Of a DNA stretch of 64,000 bases, positions 1-7,949 are shown piece by piece. The number at the start of each line of letters is the position of its first letter. Positions within the stretch are counted from its first letter, which is position 1. The position numbers and the translations under genes were made by a program. Below the pieces are notes generated by a model. It ran no database searches and had not been told where the DNA came from. It saw nothing but the letters and a program-made list of their open reading frames with translations. The stretch spans positions 1-64,000 of the forward strand of contig NZ_FPBH01000016.1 in assembly GCF_900116445.1 (NCBI RefSeq), read 5' to 3'. This DNA is from Paraburkholderia aspalathi. Its GTDB lineage: Bacteria; Pseudomonadota; Gammaproteobacteria; Burkholderiales; Burkholderiaceae.

Positions 1-52
1 ACAGCGCGCCGTCCTCGTCACGCAGCCAGTTTGCTGCGGGCGTAGGCATCAT
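1..52 (-). CDS. Possible N-terminus of a gene running off the left edge
   Basis: Reading leftward from a tandem ATG-ATG at 52-47, an open frame gives MMPTPAANWLRDEDGAL and continues past the window edge. Codon use fits a high-GC gene, and the minus-strand orientation matches the next genes. The only ribosome-site candidate, GGTGG, lies immediately against the start. With 17 codons no family can be assigned, and this may be a chance open frame. Confidence 0.3.
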   Translation of the reverse strand, partial: MMPTPAANWLRDEDGAL

Positions 53-320
53 CCACCGGTTCTAATTGCCGGGTGGCGTGGCGGCGTCTGTCGACACTGC
101 CACGCCGACGCGTTTCAGATACGCGTCACCCAGAAGTACCTGCTGCGCGCGCAACGCGCGCAGCATTTTCTATGGCGCACGGACTTCGGTTCAGTCGCGA
201 AGCGCCCCGTGTCGCGCTACTGTCCACGGACAGACCCAGTGGCGGCTTTTCAGCTCACAGGCCGCGAATCTGTTGTGACAATCGGACAGGATTAAGACGT
301 TGGATGGTCAATACGGACAA
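53..320. other. Intergenic stretch, nothing recognised
   Basis: Short open frames exist on the plus strand, but they are Arg/Ser/Ala-rich and lack ribosome sites, as expected for antisense or non-coding high-GC DNA. I see no terminator hairpin with a T-tract and no repeat. Confidence 0.4.
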
Positions 321-512
321 TCAAGCGTCCGGTTCGGACCACAAACGCCCACCCGTTGCCCAGTTTTCGCGTCTGACGTCGGTCAGGATAATGTCCACCG
401 AGTTCGGTTCGACGCCGAGCGATTCGCAAGTCGCTTTGGTAATGGCTTCGACGAACTGGCGTTTTTGTTCCAGCGAGCGGCCTTCGAAGAGTTCGATACG
501 AAACGTGGGCAT
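321..512 (-). CDS. 4-oxalocrotonate tautomerase-like protein
   Basis: A 63-residue protein starting MPTFRIELFEGRS. The tautomerase superfamily uses the amino-terminal proline, exposed after Met removal, as catalytic base. That Pro is residue 2 here, and the FEGRS segment carries the Arg that binds the substrate carboxylate in 4-OT. Length matches the usual 60-65 residues of short tautomerases, which assemble as oligomers. A longer in-frame extension upstream was rejected because only this start puts Pro next to Met. It lies 37 bp downstream of the aldolase gene and is probably co-transcribed, which would suit catabolism of a keto or enol acid. The substrate is unknown. Confidence 0.85.
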   Translation of the reverse strand: MPTFRIELFEGRSLEQKRQFVEAITKATCESLGVEPNSVDIILTDVRRENWATGGRLWSEPDA

Positions 513-549
513 TGCATGACTCCGTGATGAGTGACGTTGAGAAGTGAAT

Positions 550-1326
550 TCAATCGCGGTATGTGCGATCGAGCCTATCGAGCTTGCGTAGCAACGCAGG
601 CCATTCCACCGCGCCTTCAATCGCACCGCCGTCGTACAGTTGATCGGCTGTGCGTGCTGCGACGGCATCGCCCGGCACGACAAGTTCGCTGCCGCATGCT
701 TGCGCCTGCAGCTGGATTTCGCAGGCCTTGATCAGCGTCGCCATCAATACATAGGCTTCGGCGACGGTGCGGCCGGCCGTCAGCGTGCCGTGATTGCGCA
801 ACAGCATGGCCGGTTTGTTGGCGAGATGCGCGACGAGGCGTTCGCCTTCGGTCGGCGTAAAGGCGAGGCCTTCGTAATCGTGATACGCGAGGTGGCCATA
901 AAAACGCAGCGCATGTTGCGACGCCGGCAGCAAGCCGGCCGGTTGTGCGGAAACCGCCACGCCTGCCGTATTGTGCAAATGCATCACGCAGAAAGCATCG
1001 GCACGTGCCGCGTGTACGGCGGCGTGCAGCGCGAAGCCGGTGGCGTTGACCGGATGCTCGCTCGCGCCGACGATGTTGCCTTCGATATCGATCTTCACCA
1101 GGTTCGACGCGCACACTTCGTCGAATGCGAGGCCGAACGGGTTGATCAGGAAGTGACCGGGTTCGCCGGGAACGCTGGCCGAGATATGCGTGTAGACCAG
1201 ATCGTCCCAGCTGTTGAGCGCTGCGAGGCGATAGGCGGCCGCCAGGTCGACGCGGGTCTGCTGTTCCGCTTCGGATCTTGGCTCCGCCTCGGCGACACGG
1301 CCAGTGGGCGTGTGGGTGAACGACAT
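550..1326 (-). CDS. Class II aldolase/adducin family protein
   Basis: A 258-residue cytoplasmic protein of the class II aldolase/adducin fold, a zinc-dependent family including fuculose- and ribulose-phosphate aldolases/epimerases. The metal-site pattern is visible as MHLHN near residue 117 and RNHG near residue 180, with the conserved NPFG phosphate or substrate-loop segment upstream. The start was chosen at 1326 because AGGAG lies 6 nt upstream; an in-frame Met 26 codons earlier has no such site. It is followed on the same strand by the tautomerase, so the two may act on one carbonyl compound. The sequence does not identify the substrate. Confidence 0.85.
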   Translation of the reverse strand: MSFTHTPTGRVAEAEPRSEAEQQTRVDLAAAYRLAALNSWDDLVYTHISASVPGEPGHFLINPFGLAFDEVCASNLVKIDIEGNIVGASEHPVNATGFALHAAVHAARADAFCVMHLHNTAGVAVSAQPAGLLPASQHALRFYGHLAYHDYEGLAFTPTEGERLVAHLANKPAMLLRNHGTLTAGRTVAEAYVLMATLIKACEIQLQAQACGSELVVPGDAVAARTADQLYDGGAIEGAVEWPALLRKLDRLDRTYRD

Positions 1327-1457
1327 GTCTGTCTCCTGAGATTGCTTGATGAGCTGTGGTTGCGACTTGGGTCCGTGGGTTAAACCCGCGGCCAGGATCT
1401 GCACTCAAACCTGAGGCTTAAGCCCTTGGCCCAAATCTTCAACCCAAACCCGCAGTG

Positions 1458-2402
1458 CTAACCCGGGCGCCTGAACGATGCTGACGACGCGACACGCCTT
1501 CCGGAGTCGACACGCTTCGCCGCTCCGGCCACTGCCGTACCTTGCGTAAAACGGCCAGTGAGCCACCGCATGCTCCACGTCGAGAGTACGAACGGCGCGG
1601 TCATGGCCGGCAACACATAGTAAGCAGCCGCCATCTGCAGCACGACCGAAAGCACAACACCGCCGAGCGCCATCGCGATGCCGCAATCGGTCAGTGCGAT
1701 CGCGGTCAGCGCGCCGTTGAATCCTAACAGGCCTGCGTCGAACGAGCTTGCACTCGCGCCGAGCAGCAGGTGCATGACGCTCGCGAGGCCCGCGCCGACC
1801 AGCGCCCACAACGCGTGCCGTCTTGACGCAGCCGCAATGCCGATCCATATGAGCACGCCTGCCAACGCGCCGGACGCAAAGCCGGTTTGCGCGAATCCAG
1901 CGAGTAAGCCGCTGCTCAATTGCACCGCGCTGAGCGTGGGTTCGGTGGCGAGGCTTGCTTGTTGAGCGACACGTGTCACCAGCGGCAGCCAAAGCCACGT
2001 GACGATCAAACAGGGGCTCGAGAAATAGCCGAGACCACGCGCGCGCAACCAGCGCGACCACGGTTCCAGCAGCCATGCCGTGCCTGTCGCAGCCAGGATG
2101 GCCACGGCGGCGGCCGTCGCGTTGTCGGCGATGAAGCTGAACGCGGCGAGACCGGCCAGCGCGCCATTGAAGCCATGCAGGCCGGCGCGCGTGTCGTCCT
2201 CGCGATAGCCGGCTAGCACCGCGCTCACGTTGGCCGCGATCGCGCCGATCAGCGCCGCGCAAGCGAGACGTGGATCGTATAGCAGCCACGCGCCCAGCAG
2301 GCACGCGCCGGTGAAGGCGTTCGGTTGCAGCACGATCTGGCCAAAACTGCGCAGCAGGGTGCGCAAGGCGGCGGAGTGTGCTTCGGTTGCGGCGGCGTGC
2401 AT
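1458..2402 (-). CDS. UT-family urea transporter
   Basis: A 314-residue very hydrophobic inner-membrane protein. It shows the internal duplication typical of urea channels of the UT family: GLHGFNGALAG near residue 74 and GLLGFNGALTAIAL near residue 222, each part of a urea-selectivity half. An FTGACLLG segment near residue 30 also fits the family, which allows passive, channel-like urea permeation. Length matches bacterial UT proteins of about 300-330 residues. No clear ribosome site precedes the ATG. It is the first gene of the leftward group, about 260 bp from a divergent gene at 2664. A second, ATP-driven urea/amide system lies at 50-55 kb. Confidence 0.88.
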   Translation of the reverse strand: MHAAATEAHSAALRTLLRSFGQIVLQPNAFTGACLLGAWLLYDPRLACAALIGAIAANVSAVLAGYREDDTRAGLHGFNGALAGLAAFSFIADNATAAAVAILAATGTAWLLEPWSRWLRARGLGYFSSPCLIVTWLWLPLVTRVAQQASLATEPTLSAVQLSSGLLAGFAQTGFASGALAGVLIWIGIAAASRRHALWALVGAGLASVMHLLLGASASSFDAGLLGFNGALTAIALTDCGIAMALGGVVLSVVLQMAAAYYVLPAMTAPFVLSTWSMRWLTGRFTQGTAVAGAAKRVDSGRRVASSASFRRPG

Positions 2403-2663
2403 GGTTTGAGGGCGGCGGATTCGATGCGGCGCGACTTTGCCGCGTGCCGGTGAGGCACGCGCAGCGGGTCAGGTTGAAAATAAACCGCGAGCATAGGCTA
2501 CTGGCGCCGCGCCGGGCATCGCCGCCGTTGATAGTGGCTATTTGCGACACATGCGCACGATAGAGCCGAAAGCCGGAAAACGATGCGTCGGCGAACCGAA
2601 AATTTTCGCGCTACGATAGAAACCCGGCGCGTTTGCCGCGCCGTTCCACAAGGAGACAGGCTG

Positions 2664-3218
2664 ATGCGTGAACTAAGGTGGGCATCGGAAGAAGGCGACG
2701 GCTTCGAACATCTGGTGTTCGACGCGCGCGCGGACGGCTTTGCGGTGGAAAGCGTCCTGGTCGGGCAGCGCTACGGCAAGGAATATGGCCTGCACTATAA
2801 GGTGCGCTGCGATGCGCAATGGCGCACCACGTATGCGTGGCTGAAGATCGTCGGCGGCGCTGAGCTGGAATTGCACGGCGACGGCGCCGGCCATTGGCAC
2901 GACGGGCATGGCCTCGTGCTGAGCGCGATTGAAGGCTGCATCGATATCGATATCGCCGCCACGCCCTATACGAACACGTTGCCGATCCGCCGTTTGCAAC
3001 TGGCCGAAGGCGAACGTCAGCCGATTTCCGTGGCTTATATTTCGACGCCGGATTTAGAGGTCACGCGTGCCGGGCAGGCGTATTCGTGCATCGAATTGAA
3101 TCGCGTATATCGCTATGAGGGCATCTTCCGCAATTTCACCGCGGACCTGACGGTGGATGAAGACGGCCTCGTGATCGACTATCCGACGCTGTTCACACGC
3201 CTGCCGCGCGACCGGTGA
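2664..3218 (+). CDS. Putative glycolipid-binding family protein
   Basis: A 184-residue protein without signal peptide or membrane segment. The sequence, rich in aromatic beta-strand segments (LHYKVRCDAQWRTTYAWLKIVG, and later NRVYRYEGIFRNFTADLTVDEDGLVIDYP cited in part), matches my recollection of the Glycolipid_bind (formerly DUF1089) family, whose members are 180-190 residues. Its physiological role is not established. The start at 2664 has AGGAG 8 nt upstream. The 3' end overlaps the convergent alpha/beta-hydrolase gene by 26 bp, so the two mRNAs are antisense at their tails. Family call is moderately sure; ligand is unknown. Confidence 0.7.
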   Translation: MRELRWASEEGDGFEHLVFDARADGFAVESVLVGQRYGKEYGLHYKVRCDAQWRTTYAWLKIVGGAELELHGDGAGHWHDGHGLVLSAIEGCIDIDIAATPYTNTLPIRRLQLAEGERQPISVAYISTPDLEVTRAGQAYSCIELNRVYRYEGIFRNFTADLTVDEDGLVIDYPTLFTRLPRDR

Positions 3219-4182
3219 CCGACGAGGCGCCGGGGCCGCCGTTGTCTGCTTGCAGTGCCCGGTGCTGCTCGACAAAGCGCTCGATGCCTGCCGCGATACG
3301 CTCGGGTTCGCGCAATACGACCCAATGCCCGGCATCGATTTCGGTGCGGCTATACGGACCGAGCCAGCCTTCGAGTCCAATGGAGAGCTCGGGCCCGACG
3401 TAGCGATCGCGCAGCGGCACGATGAATTGCACTGGCGCATGCGCATGGCGCGCACGCGGGTGCAGCAACTTGTCGATGAAATTGGCGCGATAAAGATTCA
3501 GACCGTTGATCGCGTTACGCATCTGCGCAGGATCGCGTTCAGGGCGTACCCGTTCGGTCAGGCGCAGCCATAACGGCCACGTGCGTGCGCCGCCCGCGCG
3601 CCATACCAGCTCCGGCAGCAACGGCAGGTGAAAGAAGAAGATGTACCAGGATTTGAGTGTTTGCCGAAGGCCGCTGCCGAACGGGCGCTTGGCTGTCTGA
3701 TGCGCATTGGACTGTTCCGCACGATCGGCACCAGCACCAGCATCATCACCAGCGCTAACGCCGCGTAAGCCGAAAGACGCATGATCCAGGCACGGCCCTG
3801 AGATCGATGTGTACGACGCAATGCGGCCTTTGAAGGCCGGATCAGTGACCGCTTCCCAACTTTGAATGGAACCCCAGTCGTGGCCGACCAGGTGAAACGG
3901 TCGCGCGCCGCACGTTGCATCGGCGACGGCCGCGAGATCGGCGGCCAACCGTTCGAGCCGGTAAGCCGCGCGTGACCCGGGTGCGTCAGATGCCCCTGCG
4001 CCGCGCACGTCATAGCTGATGACGCGGTAGCGCGCGTCGAGTTGCGCGCGCACTGGCTCCCACACCGCCGCCGAATCCGGATAACCGTGCACCAGCACGA
4101 TCGGCGGCGCGTCTCGCGGTCCACTCACGTAGACCGCGAGACGCACGTCGCCGGCCTGGACCGACAGCGTGTCGCGTATCAC
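3193..4182 (-). CDS. Alpha/beta hydrolase, epoxide hydrolase-like
   Basis: A 329-residue alpha/beta-hydrolase. The oxyanion-hole segment HGYPDS begins at residue 32. The nucleophile elbow VGHDWGS puts Asp at residue 102, as in epoxide hydrolases and haloalkane dehalogenases rather than serine esterases. The catalytic His is in AGHW near residue 288. Between residues about 145 and 175 is a Gly/Ala/Asp-rich insertion that looks like a flexible loop. The ATG overlaps the stop of the preceding diiron-like gene as ATGA, showing translational coupling. It is the last gene of a four-gene leftward unit with a monooxygenase, so it may hydrolyse an ester, lactone or epoxide product. The substrate is inferred only by context. 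Confidence 0.85.
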   Translation of the reverse strand: MIRDTLSVQAGDVRLAVYVSGPRDAPPIVLVHGYPDSAAVWEPVRAQLDARYRVISYDVRGAGASDAPGSRAAYRLERLAADLAAVADATCGARPFHLVGHDWGSIQSWEAVTDPAFKGRIASYTSISGPCLDHASFGLRGVSAGDDAGAGADRAEQSNAHQTAKRPFGSGLRQTLKSWYIFFFHLPLLPELVWRAGGARTWPLWLRLTERVRPERDPAQMRNAINGLNLYRANFIDKLLHPRARHAHAPVQFIVPLRDRYVGPELSIGLEGWLGPYSRTEIDAGHWVVLREPERIAAGIERFVEQHRALQADNGGPGASSVTGRAAGV

Positions 4183-5060
4183 GCGGCCGCCTGCACGCCG
4201 CGTCGTGCGGCTTTACGTGCGCTCGGCGTGGCGGCGTTGGTGGCGTCCACCGCGGCGATTAGGCCGTCAATGCGCGACAGTTGCGCGCGATTGTCGTGAT
4301 CCCACGGATGGAAGCCCGGTCGGAAGAAACTCAGCCATTCGCCGGCAATACGCGGAAACACGCCATGACGCGGGCCGTACAGATACTTCACGACGCGCCA
4401 CATGCCGCGGATATGGCCGCCGCGTTTGCGATCGGCGATTAGCAGACGCACGTGGAAGTCGAACACGATCAGCCAGAAGGTCAGCGTCGTGGCGAGCATC
4501 GTGCCAGTGCGCAGCAGATAGCGTCCGAGGCCGGGCTTCAGCACCGTATTCCACACGTCGTACGAAACCGACTTGTGTTCGGTTTCTTCGAGCGCGTGCC
4601 ACGTCCACATCTGCGTATAGCCTTCGACCGAACCGCCGATTCGCGATGCGTCCTCCAGCAGCAGGCCCGCCAGCATCGCCGTGTAATGCTCGAGGCAGAC
4701 CGTGACCGCGAGTTGATACGAATGCGGCAGGATCTTGCGGCCGAAGTTGAGAATCGCCCACAGCCGCTTGTCGAGCTTATGCGCGGGCAAACCCGCTTCT
4801 TGCAACAGATCGTTGTATTCGATGTGCTCGCGCGTATGCATCGCTTCCTGGCCGATGAAGCCGAGCACCTGCTTTTTCAGCACCGGGTCGTCGATCTGGT
4901 CGCGGTAGTAGCGCACGCTGTCCATGAAGAAACGTTCGCCGGCAGGGAAGAGCAGCGAAAGCGCGTTGAAGAAGTGTGTCACATGCGAGCCCTGCACGTG
5001 CCAATCCGAGGCGCGTTCGGGCGGTAAGTTGAAGCGGAGGTCGCGGCGAACCGGCATCAT
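4179..5060 (-). CDS. Predicted metal-dependent hydrolase, diiron-like helical protein
   Basis: A helical protein of about 293 residues resembling the PF10118 family of predicted metal-dependent hydrolases. Carboxylate/His motifs typical of a ferritin-like diiron centre are visible: GQEAMHTREH near residue 73, CLEHY near 124 and WHALEETEHK near 155. A hydrophobic segment (TLTFWLIVFDFHVRLLIA) near residue 195 suggests membrane association. ATG codons occur at 5066 and 5060. GGGAGA lies only 2 nt before the first but 7 nt before the second, so 5060 is preferred. The gene is coupled to the hydrolase downstream by an ATGA overlap. The reaction is not known; oxidation of a lipid-like substrate is only a guess. 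Confidence 0.75.
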   Translation of the reverse strand: MMPVRRDLRFNLPPERASDWHVQGSHVTHFFNALSLLFPAGERFFMDSVRYYRDQIDDPVLKKQVLGFIGQEAMHTREHIEYNDLLQEAGLPAHKLDKRLWAILNFGRKILPHSYQLAVTVCLEHYTAMLAGLLLEDASRIGGSVEGYTQMWTWHALEETEHKSVSYDVWNTVLKPGLGRYLLRTGTMLATTLTFWLIVFDFHVRLLIADRKRGGHIRGMWRVVKYLYGPRHGVFPRIAGEWLSFFRPGFHPWDHDNRAQLSRIDGLIAAVDATNAATPSARKAARRGVQAAA

Positions 5061-5138
5061 GGCCATTCTCCCTGTTTTCCTTTATGTCCTGTTGATCGTG
5101 TGGATTGCATTGCGCGCTGCACGCCGTCAGGCGCTGCA

Positions 5139-6047
5139 TCACGCACGTCGGCCGTCCACTTGCGCGGCGCGGCGTGCGCGCTTTTCCGCAATGCGTTTCA
5201 TGCGGCGCGTCTGCATCACGACCAGCGCCTGATAAGCGGCCGGCAACGTACGCGCCAGCCAGTCGGCGGCGCGCGCATCGCGGCCGATCAGCACGCGCCG
5301 CTTGTTCTTGCGCACGCCGTCGAGAATCACGCGTGCGGCTTCGTCGGCGGTGGTGATGAAAAACTTCTCGAAATCGTCCTTGCCTTGCTGTTCGTTTTCC
5401 AGCATGAAGCCGACCATGTTCGACGAGATCCGGCTCGACTGCGCGATGCTCGTGCGAATGCCACCTGGGTGCACGCAGGTGGCCGATACGCCGCACTTCA
5501 TCAGATCGAGTTCCTGGCGCAATGCTTCGGTAAAACCGCGCACAGCGAACTTGGTTGCGTTGTAGCCGCTCATGCCGGGCTGCGAAAACAGGCCGAACAC
5601 GCTCGACGTATTGACGATGTGTCCTTCGCCCGACGCCTTGATATAAGGCAGAAACGCCTTCGTGCCGTGCACCACGCCCCAGAAATTGATGTTGACGATC
5701 CACTCCAGGTCGGCGTACTCCATGCCTTCGATGGTGCTCGACAATGCCACGCCCGCGTTGTTGAACACGAGGTTCACGCGCTGATGCTGCGCGGCCGTTT
5801 CAGCGGCCCATTCGAACATCGCAGCGCGGTCCGACACGTCGAGCACACGCGTAGTGATACGCAGCGGCGAGCCGACGATATGCGGCGCGGCGGCCTGTGC
5901 GAGCTGCGCGGTTTCGGCGAGGCTCGCGGCATTGCGATCGGCGAGTGCAAGGTGGCAGCCTTCGCGCGCCAGCCGGATCGCGAGCGAACGGCCCATGCCT
6001 GAGCCTGCGCCGGTGATCGCGGCCACTCTGTCGGTGAAGTTCTTCAT
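5139..6047 (-). CDS. Short-chain dehydrogenase/reductase
   Basis: A 302-residue classical SDR. The cofactor motif TGAGSGMG starts at residue 12, NNAG is at 96-99, the catalytic Ser is at about 149, and YNATK gives Tyr162 and Lys166. A basic C-terminal tail (RRMKRIAEKRARRAAQ) is unusual and might bind membrane or acidic partner. AGGAG sits upstream of the ATG. It follows the flavin monooxygenase by 48 bp and precedes the metal-dependent hydrolase. The inferred role is reversible alcohol/ketone conversion feeding or following the monooxygenase step. The substrate is unknown. Confidence 0.9.
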   Translation of the reverse strand: MKNFTDRVAAITGAGSGMGRSLAIRLAREGCHLALADRNAASLAETAQLAQAAAPHIVGSPLRITTRVLDVSDRAAMFEWAAETAAQHQRVNLVFNNAGVALSSTIEGMEYADLEWIVNINFWGVVHGTKAFLPYIKASGEGHIVNTSSVFGLFSQPGMSGYNATKFAVRGFTEALRQELDLMKCGVSATCVHPGGIRTSIAQSSRISSNMVGFMLENEQQGKDDFEKFFITTADEAARVILDGVRKNKRRVLIGRDARAADWLARTLPAAYQALVVMQTRRMKRIAEKRARRAAQVDGRRA

Positions 6048-6095
6048 TGGCTTATCTCCTGTCCTCTCTGAACGGTGCCTTGTCGTTATGTTTTT

Positions 6096-7700
6096 TCAGG
6101 TTGCTTCGGCGGATGTCGCGGCTGCATTGCCATGTGCATGCACGGGTTGCTGCTGTGAGCCCGCGTGGCCGCCCACCGGCTGCACCGCGGGCGAATACGC
6201 GAGGTAATCGTCCATGCTGAAGGTGCTGGTGGCCTGGCGGAATTTGTAGGCGAATCCTGGCCACAGCGTGGTGTTCTTGCCGGTCTTCGGATCGAGATAC
6301 CAGCTCTTGCAGCCGCCCGTCGACCAGATTGCGCGGCCGAGTTTCTGCTGGATCTGTTCGTTGTAGGCGCGCTCGACATGCGGACGCACTTCGATCGCAT
6401 CGGCGCGTTCCGCGTTCATCGTCTTCAGCGCGCGCAGCACGTATTCGACCTGCGACTCGATCATGAACACCATCGAGTTGTGGCCGAGGCCGGTGTTCGG
6501 ACCGACGATCATGAAGAAGTTCGGATAACCAGGCAGTGTCGTACCGAGATACGCATGCGCGCCGTCGCGCCATGTATCGACGATATCGACGCCGCCACGG
6601 CCGCGCACCACGCCCGCCGGAAATGGGTCGGCCACCTGAAAGCCGGTGCCGAAGATCAGGCAATCGGCCGGATGACGCGCGCCGTCGGTCGTGATCACCG
6701 CATCTTCTTCGACGCGAGCGATACCCGTAGTCGTCACCGACACGTTCTGACGCGACAGCGCCGGGAAGTAGTCGTTCGAGATCAGGATGCGCTTGCAGCC
6801 CATCGTGTAGTTCGGCGTGAGCGTGGCGCGCAGTTGCGGATCGGGCACCTGGCGGCGCAGATGCCGCTCCGCGACTTTCTGCGCGGTCTTCATCAGCGAA
6901 GGATGAATCGCAAAACCGAAAGCGCGCGATTCGAGCATGCAGTACAGCGCCGAACGCATGATCTTCTGCGTGAACGGCAGATGCTTGAACAGCCACTGTT
7001 CGAACGGCTTCACCGCGCGGTCGGCCTTGGGCATGATCCACGGCGGCGTGCGCTGGAACAGATTCAGATGCGAGACGCGCGGCGCGATCTGCGGCACGAA
7101 CTGGATCGCGCTCGCACCGGTGCCGATCACCGCGACGCGTTTGCCTTCGAGCGGATACGTGTGGTCCCAGTGCTGCGAGTGGAACGCCTTACCCTTGAAT
7201 TTCTCGATGCCGGGAATGGTCGGCAGGGCCGCGCGTGACAGTCCGCCCATCCCCGAAATCAGCACGCGCGCCGACCATTGCTGGCCGTTCGCGAACGTCA
7301 GTTGCCAGCGGTGGCGGGTTTCGTCGTAGATCGCGGAGGCCAGTTCATGGCCGAAGCGCAAATGGCGCTGGATGCCGAAGCGTTGCGTGCATTCTTCCAG
7401 ATAGGCGCGAATTTCCGGCTGGCGCGCGAACATGCGGGTCCAGCGCGGATTCGGGGCGAAGGAGAACGAATAGACGTGGGATTGCACGTCGCAGGCACAA
7501 CCGGGGTAGTGGTTGTCGCGCCAGGTGCCGCCAACCGACTCGGCCTTTTCGGCGATGATGAAATCGGTCATGCCGGCTTGCCGCAGCCGGATCGCCATGC
7601 CGAGGCCGGCAAAGCCGGAACCAATGATGGCGATATCGGTATCGACGGGCGCGGATGCGTTGGGCGCCGCGTCGTCGGGGGGCATCATGCGTGCGTTCAT
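6096..7700 (-). CDS. FAD-dependent Baeyer-Villiger-type monooxygenase
   Basis: A 534-residue class B flavoprotein monooxygenase. GSGFAGLG at residues 27-34 is the FAD-binding loop, GTGASA at 193-198 is the NADPH-binding loop, and FKGKAFHSQHW at 168-178 fits the Baeyer-Villiger fingerprint FxGxxxHxxxW. Such enzymes insert oxygen next to a ketone to give an ester or lactone. AAGGAG lies 9 nt before the ATG. It is the first gene of a probable operon with the SDR, metal-dependent hydrolase and alpha/beta hydrolase: alcohol to ketone to ester to acid plus alcohol would be a consistent route. A 22-bp palindrome and a perfect TTGACA lie just upstream. Confidence 0.88.
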   Translation of the reverse strand: MNARMMPPDDAAPNASAPVDTDIAIIGSGFAGLGMAIRLRQAGMTDFIIAEKAESVGGTWRDNHYPGCACDVQSHVYSFSFAPNPRWTRMFARQPEIRAYLEECTQRFGIQRHLRFGHELASAIYDETRHRWQLTFANGQQWSARVLISGMGGLSRAALPTIPGIEKFKGKAFHSQHWDHTYPLEGKRVAVIGTGASAIQFVPQIAPRVSHLNLFQRTPPWIMPKADRAVKPFEQWLFKHLPFTQKIMRSALYCMLESRAFGFAIHPSLMKTAQKVAERHLRRQVPDPQLRATLTPNYTMGCKRILISNDYFPALSRQNVSVTTTGIARVEEDAVITTDGARHPADCLIFGTGFQVADPFPAGVVRGRGGVDIVDTWRDGAHAYLGTTLPGYPNFFMIVGPNTGLGHNSMVFMIESQVEYVLRALKTMNAERADAIEVRPHVERAYNEQIQQKLGRAIWSTGGCKSWYLDPKTGKNTTLWPGFAYKFRQATSTFSMDDYLAYSPAVQPVGGHAGSQQQPVHAHGNAAATSAEAT

Positions 7701-7731
7701 CCGATCCGTCTCCTTGTTGTCGGCTCTTAAC

Positions 7732-7753
7732 TGTTACATTGATTGATGTAACA
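7732..7753. promoter_or_regulatory. Inverted repeat, likely operator of the monooxygenase operon
   Basis: TGTTACAT-TGATTG-ATGTAACA: perfect 8-bp arms with a 6-bp spacer, 32 bp upstream of the monooxygenase ATG. On the minus strand a perfect TTGACA lies at 7767-7762, so the palindrome covers the spacer and the position of a (poor) -10. This is the geometry of a repressor operator, and size and symmetry suit a TetR-type dimer. No TetR gene is adjacent, so the regulator is elsewhere. Confidence 0.6.
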
Positions 7754-7861
7754 ATAGAGACTGTCAACGGATGACGCAAGCGGGCTGTTAGACCCTTGTC
7801 TCTAAGACAGGTCCAAGGATTTTTCGCAATGTGAAATGAAGGCGAAGGCGCCAGGCGTAAA

Positions 7862-7887
7862 AAAAGCGGACCGGCGGGTCCGCTTTT
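7862..7887 (-). terminator. Intrinsic terminator after the sulfonate-type binding protein
   Basis: An 11-bp perfect stem AAAAGCGGACC / GGTCCGCTTTT with a 4-nt loop, flanked by A-runs and T-runs so that it could work in both directions. It lies 62 bp beyond the stop of the binding-protein gene. Confidence 0.75.
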
Positions 7888-7949
7888 CCTGACTACGCTG
7901 GCTATGCGTAAGGGCGTGCAGCCCGGCAACGCTCCACCCCGCTGCCGCT

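Noticed and set aside
640..1383. 247-codon rightward frame
   Set aside because: Antisense to the class II aldolase, whose motifs and ribosome site are clear.
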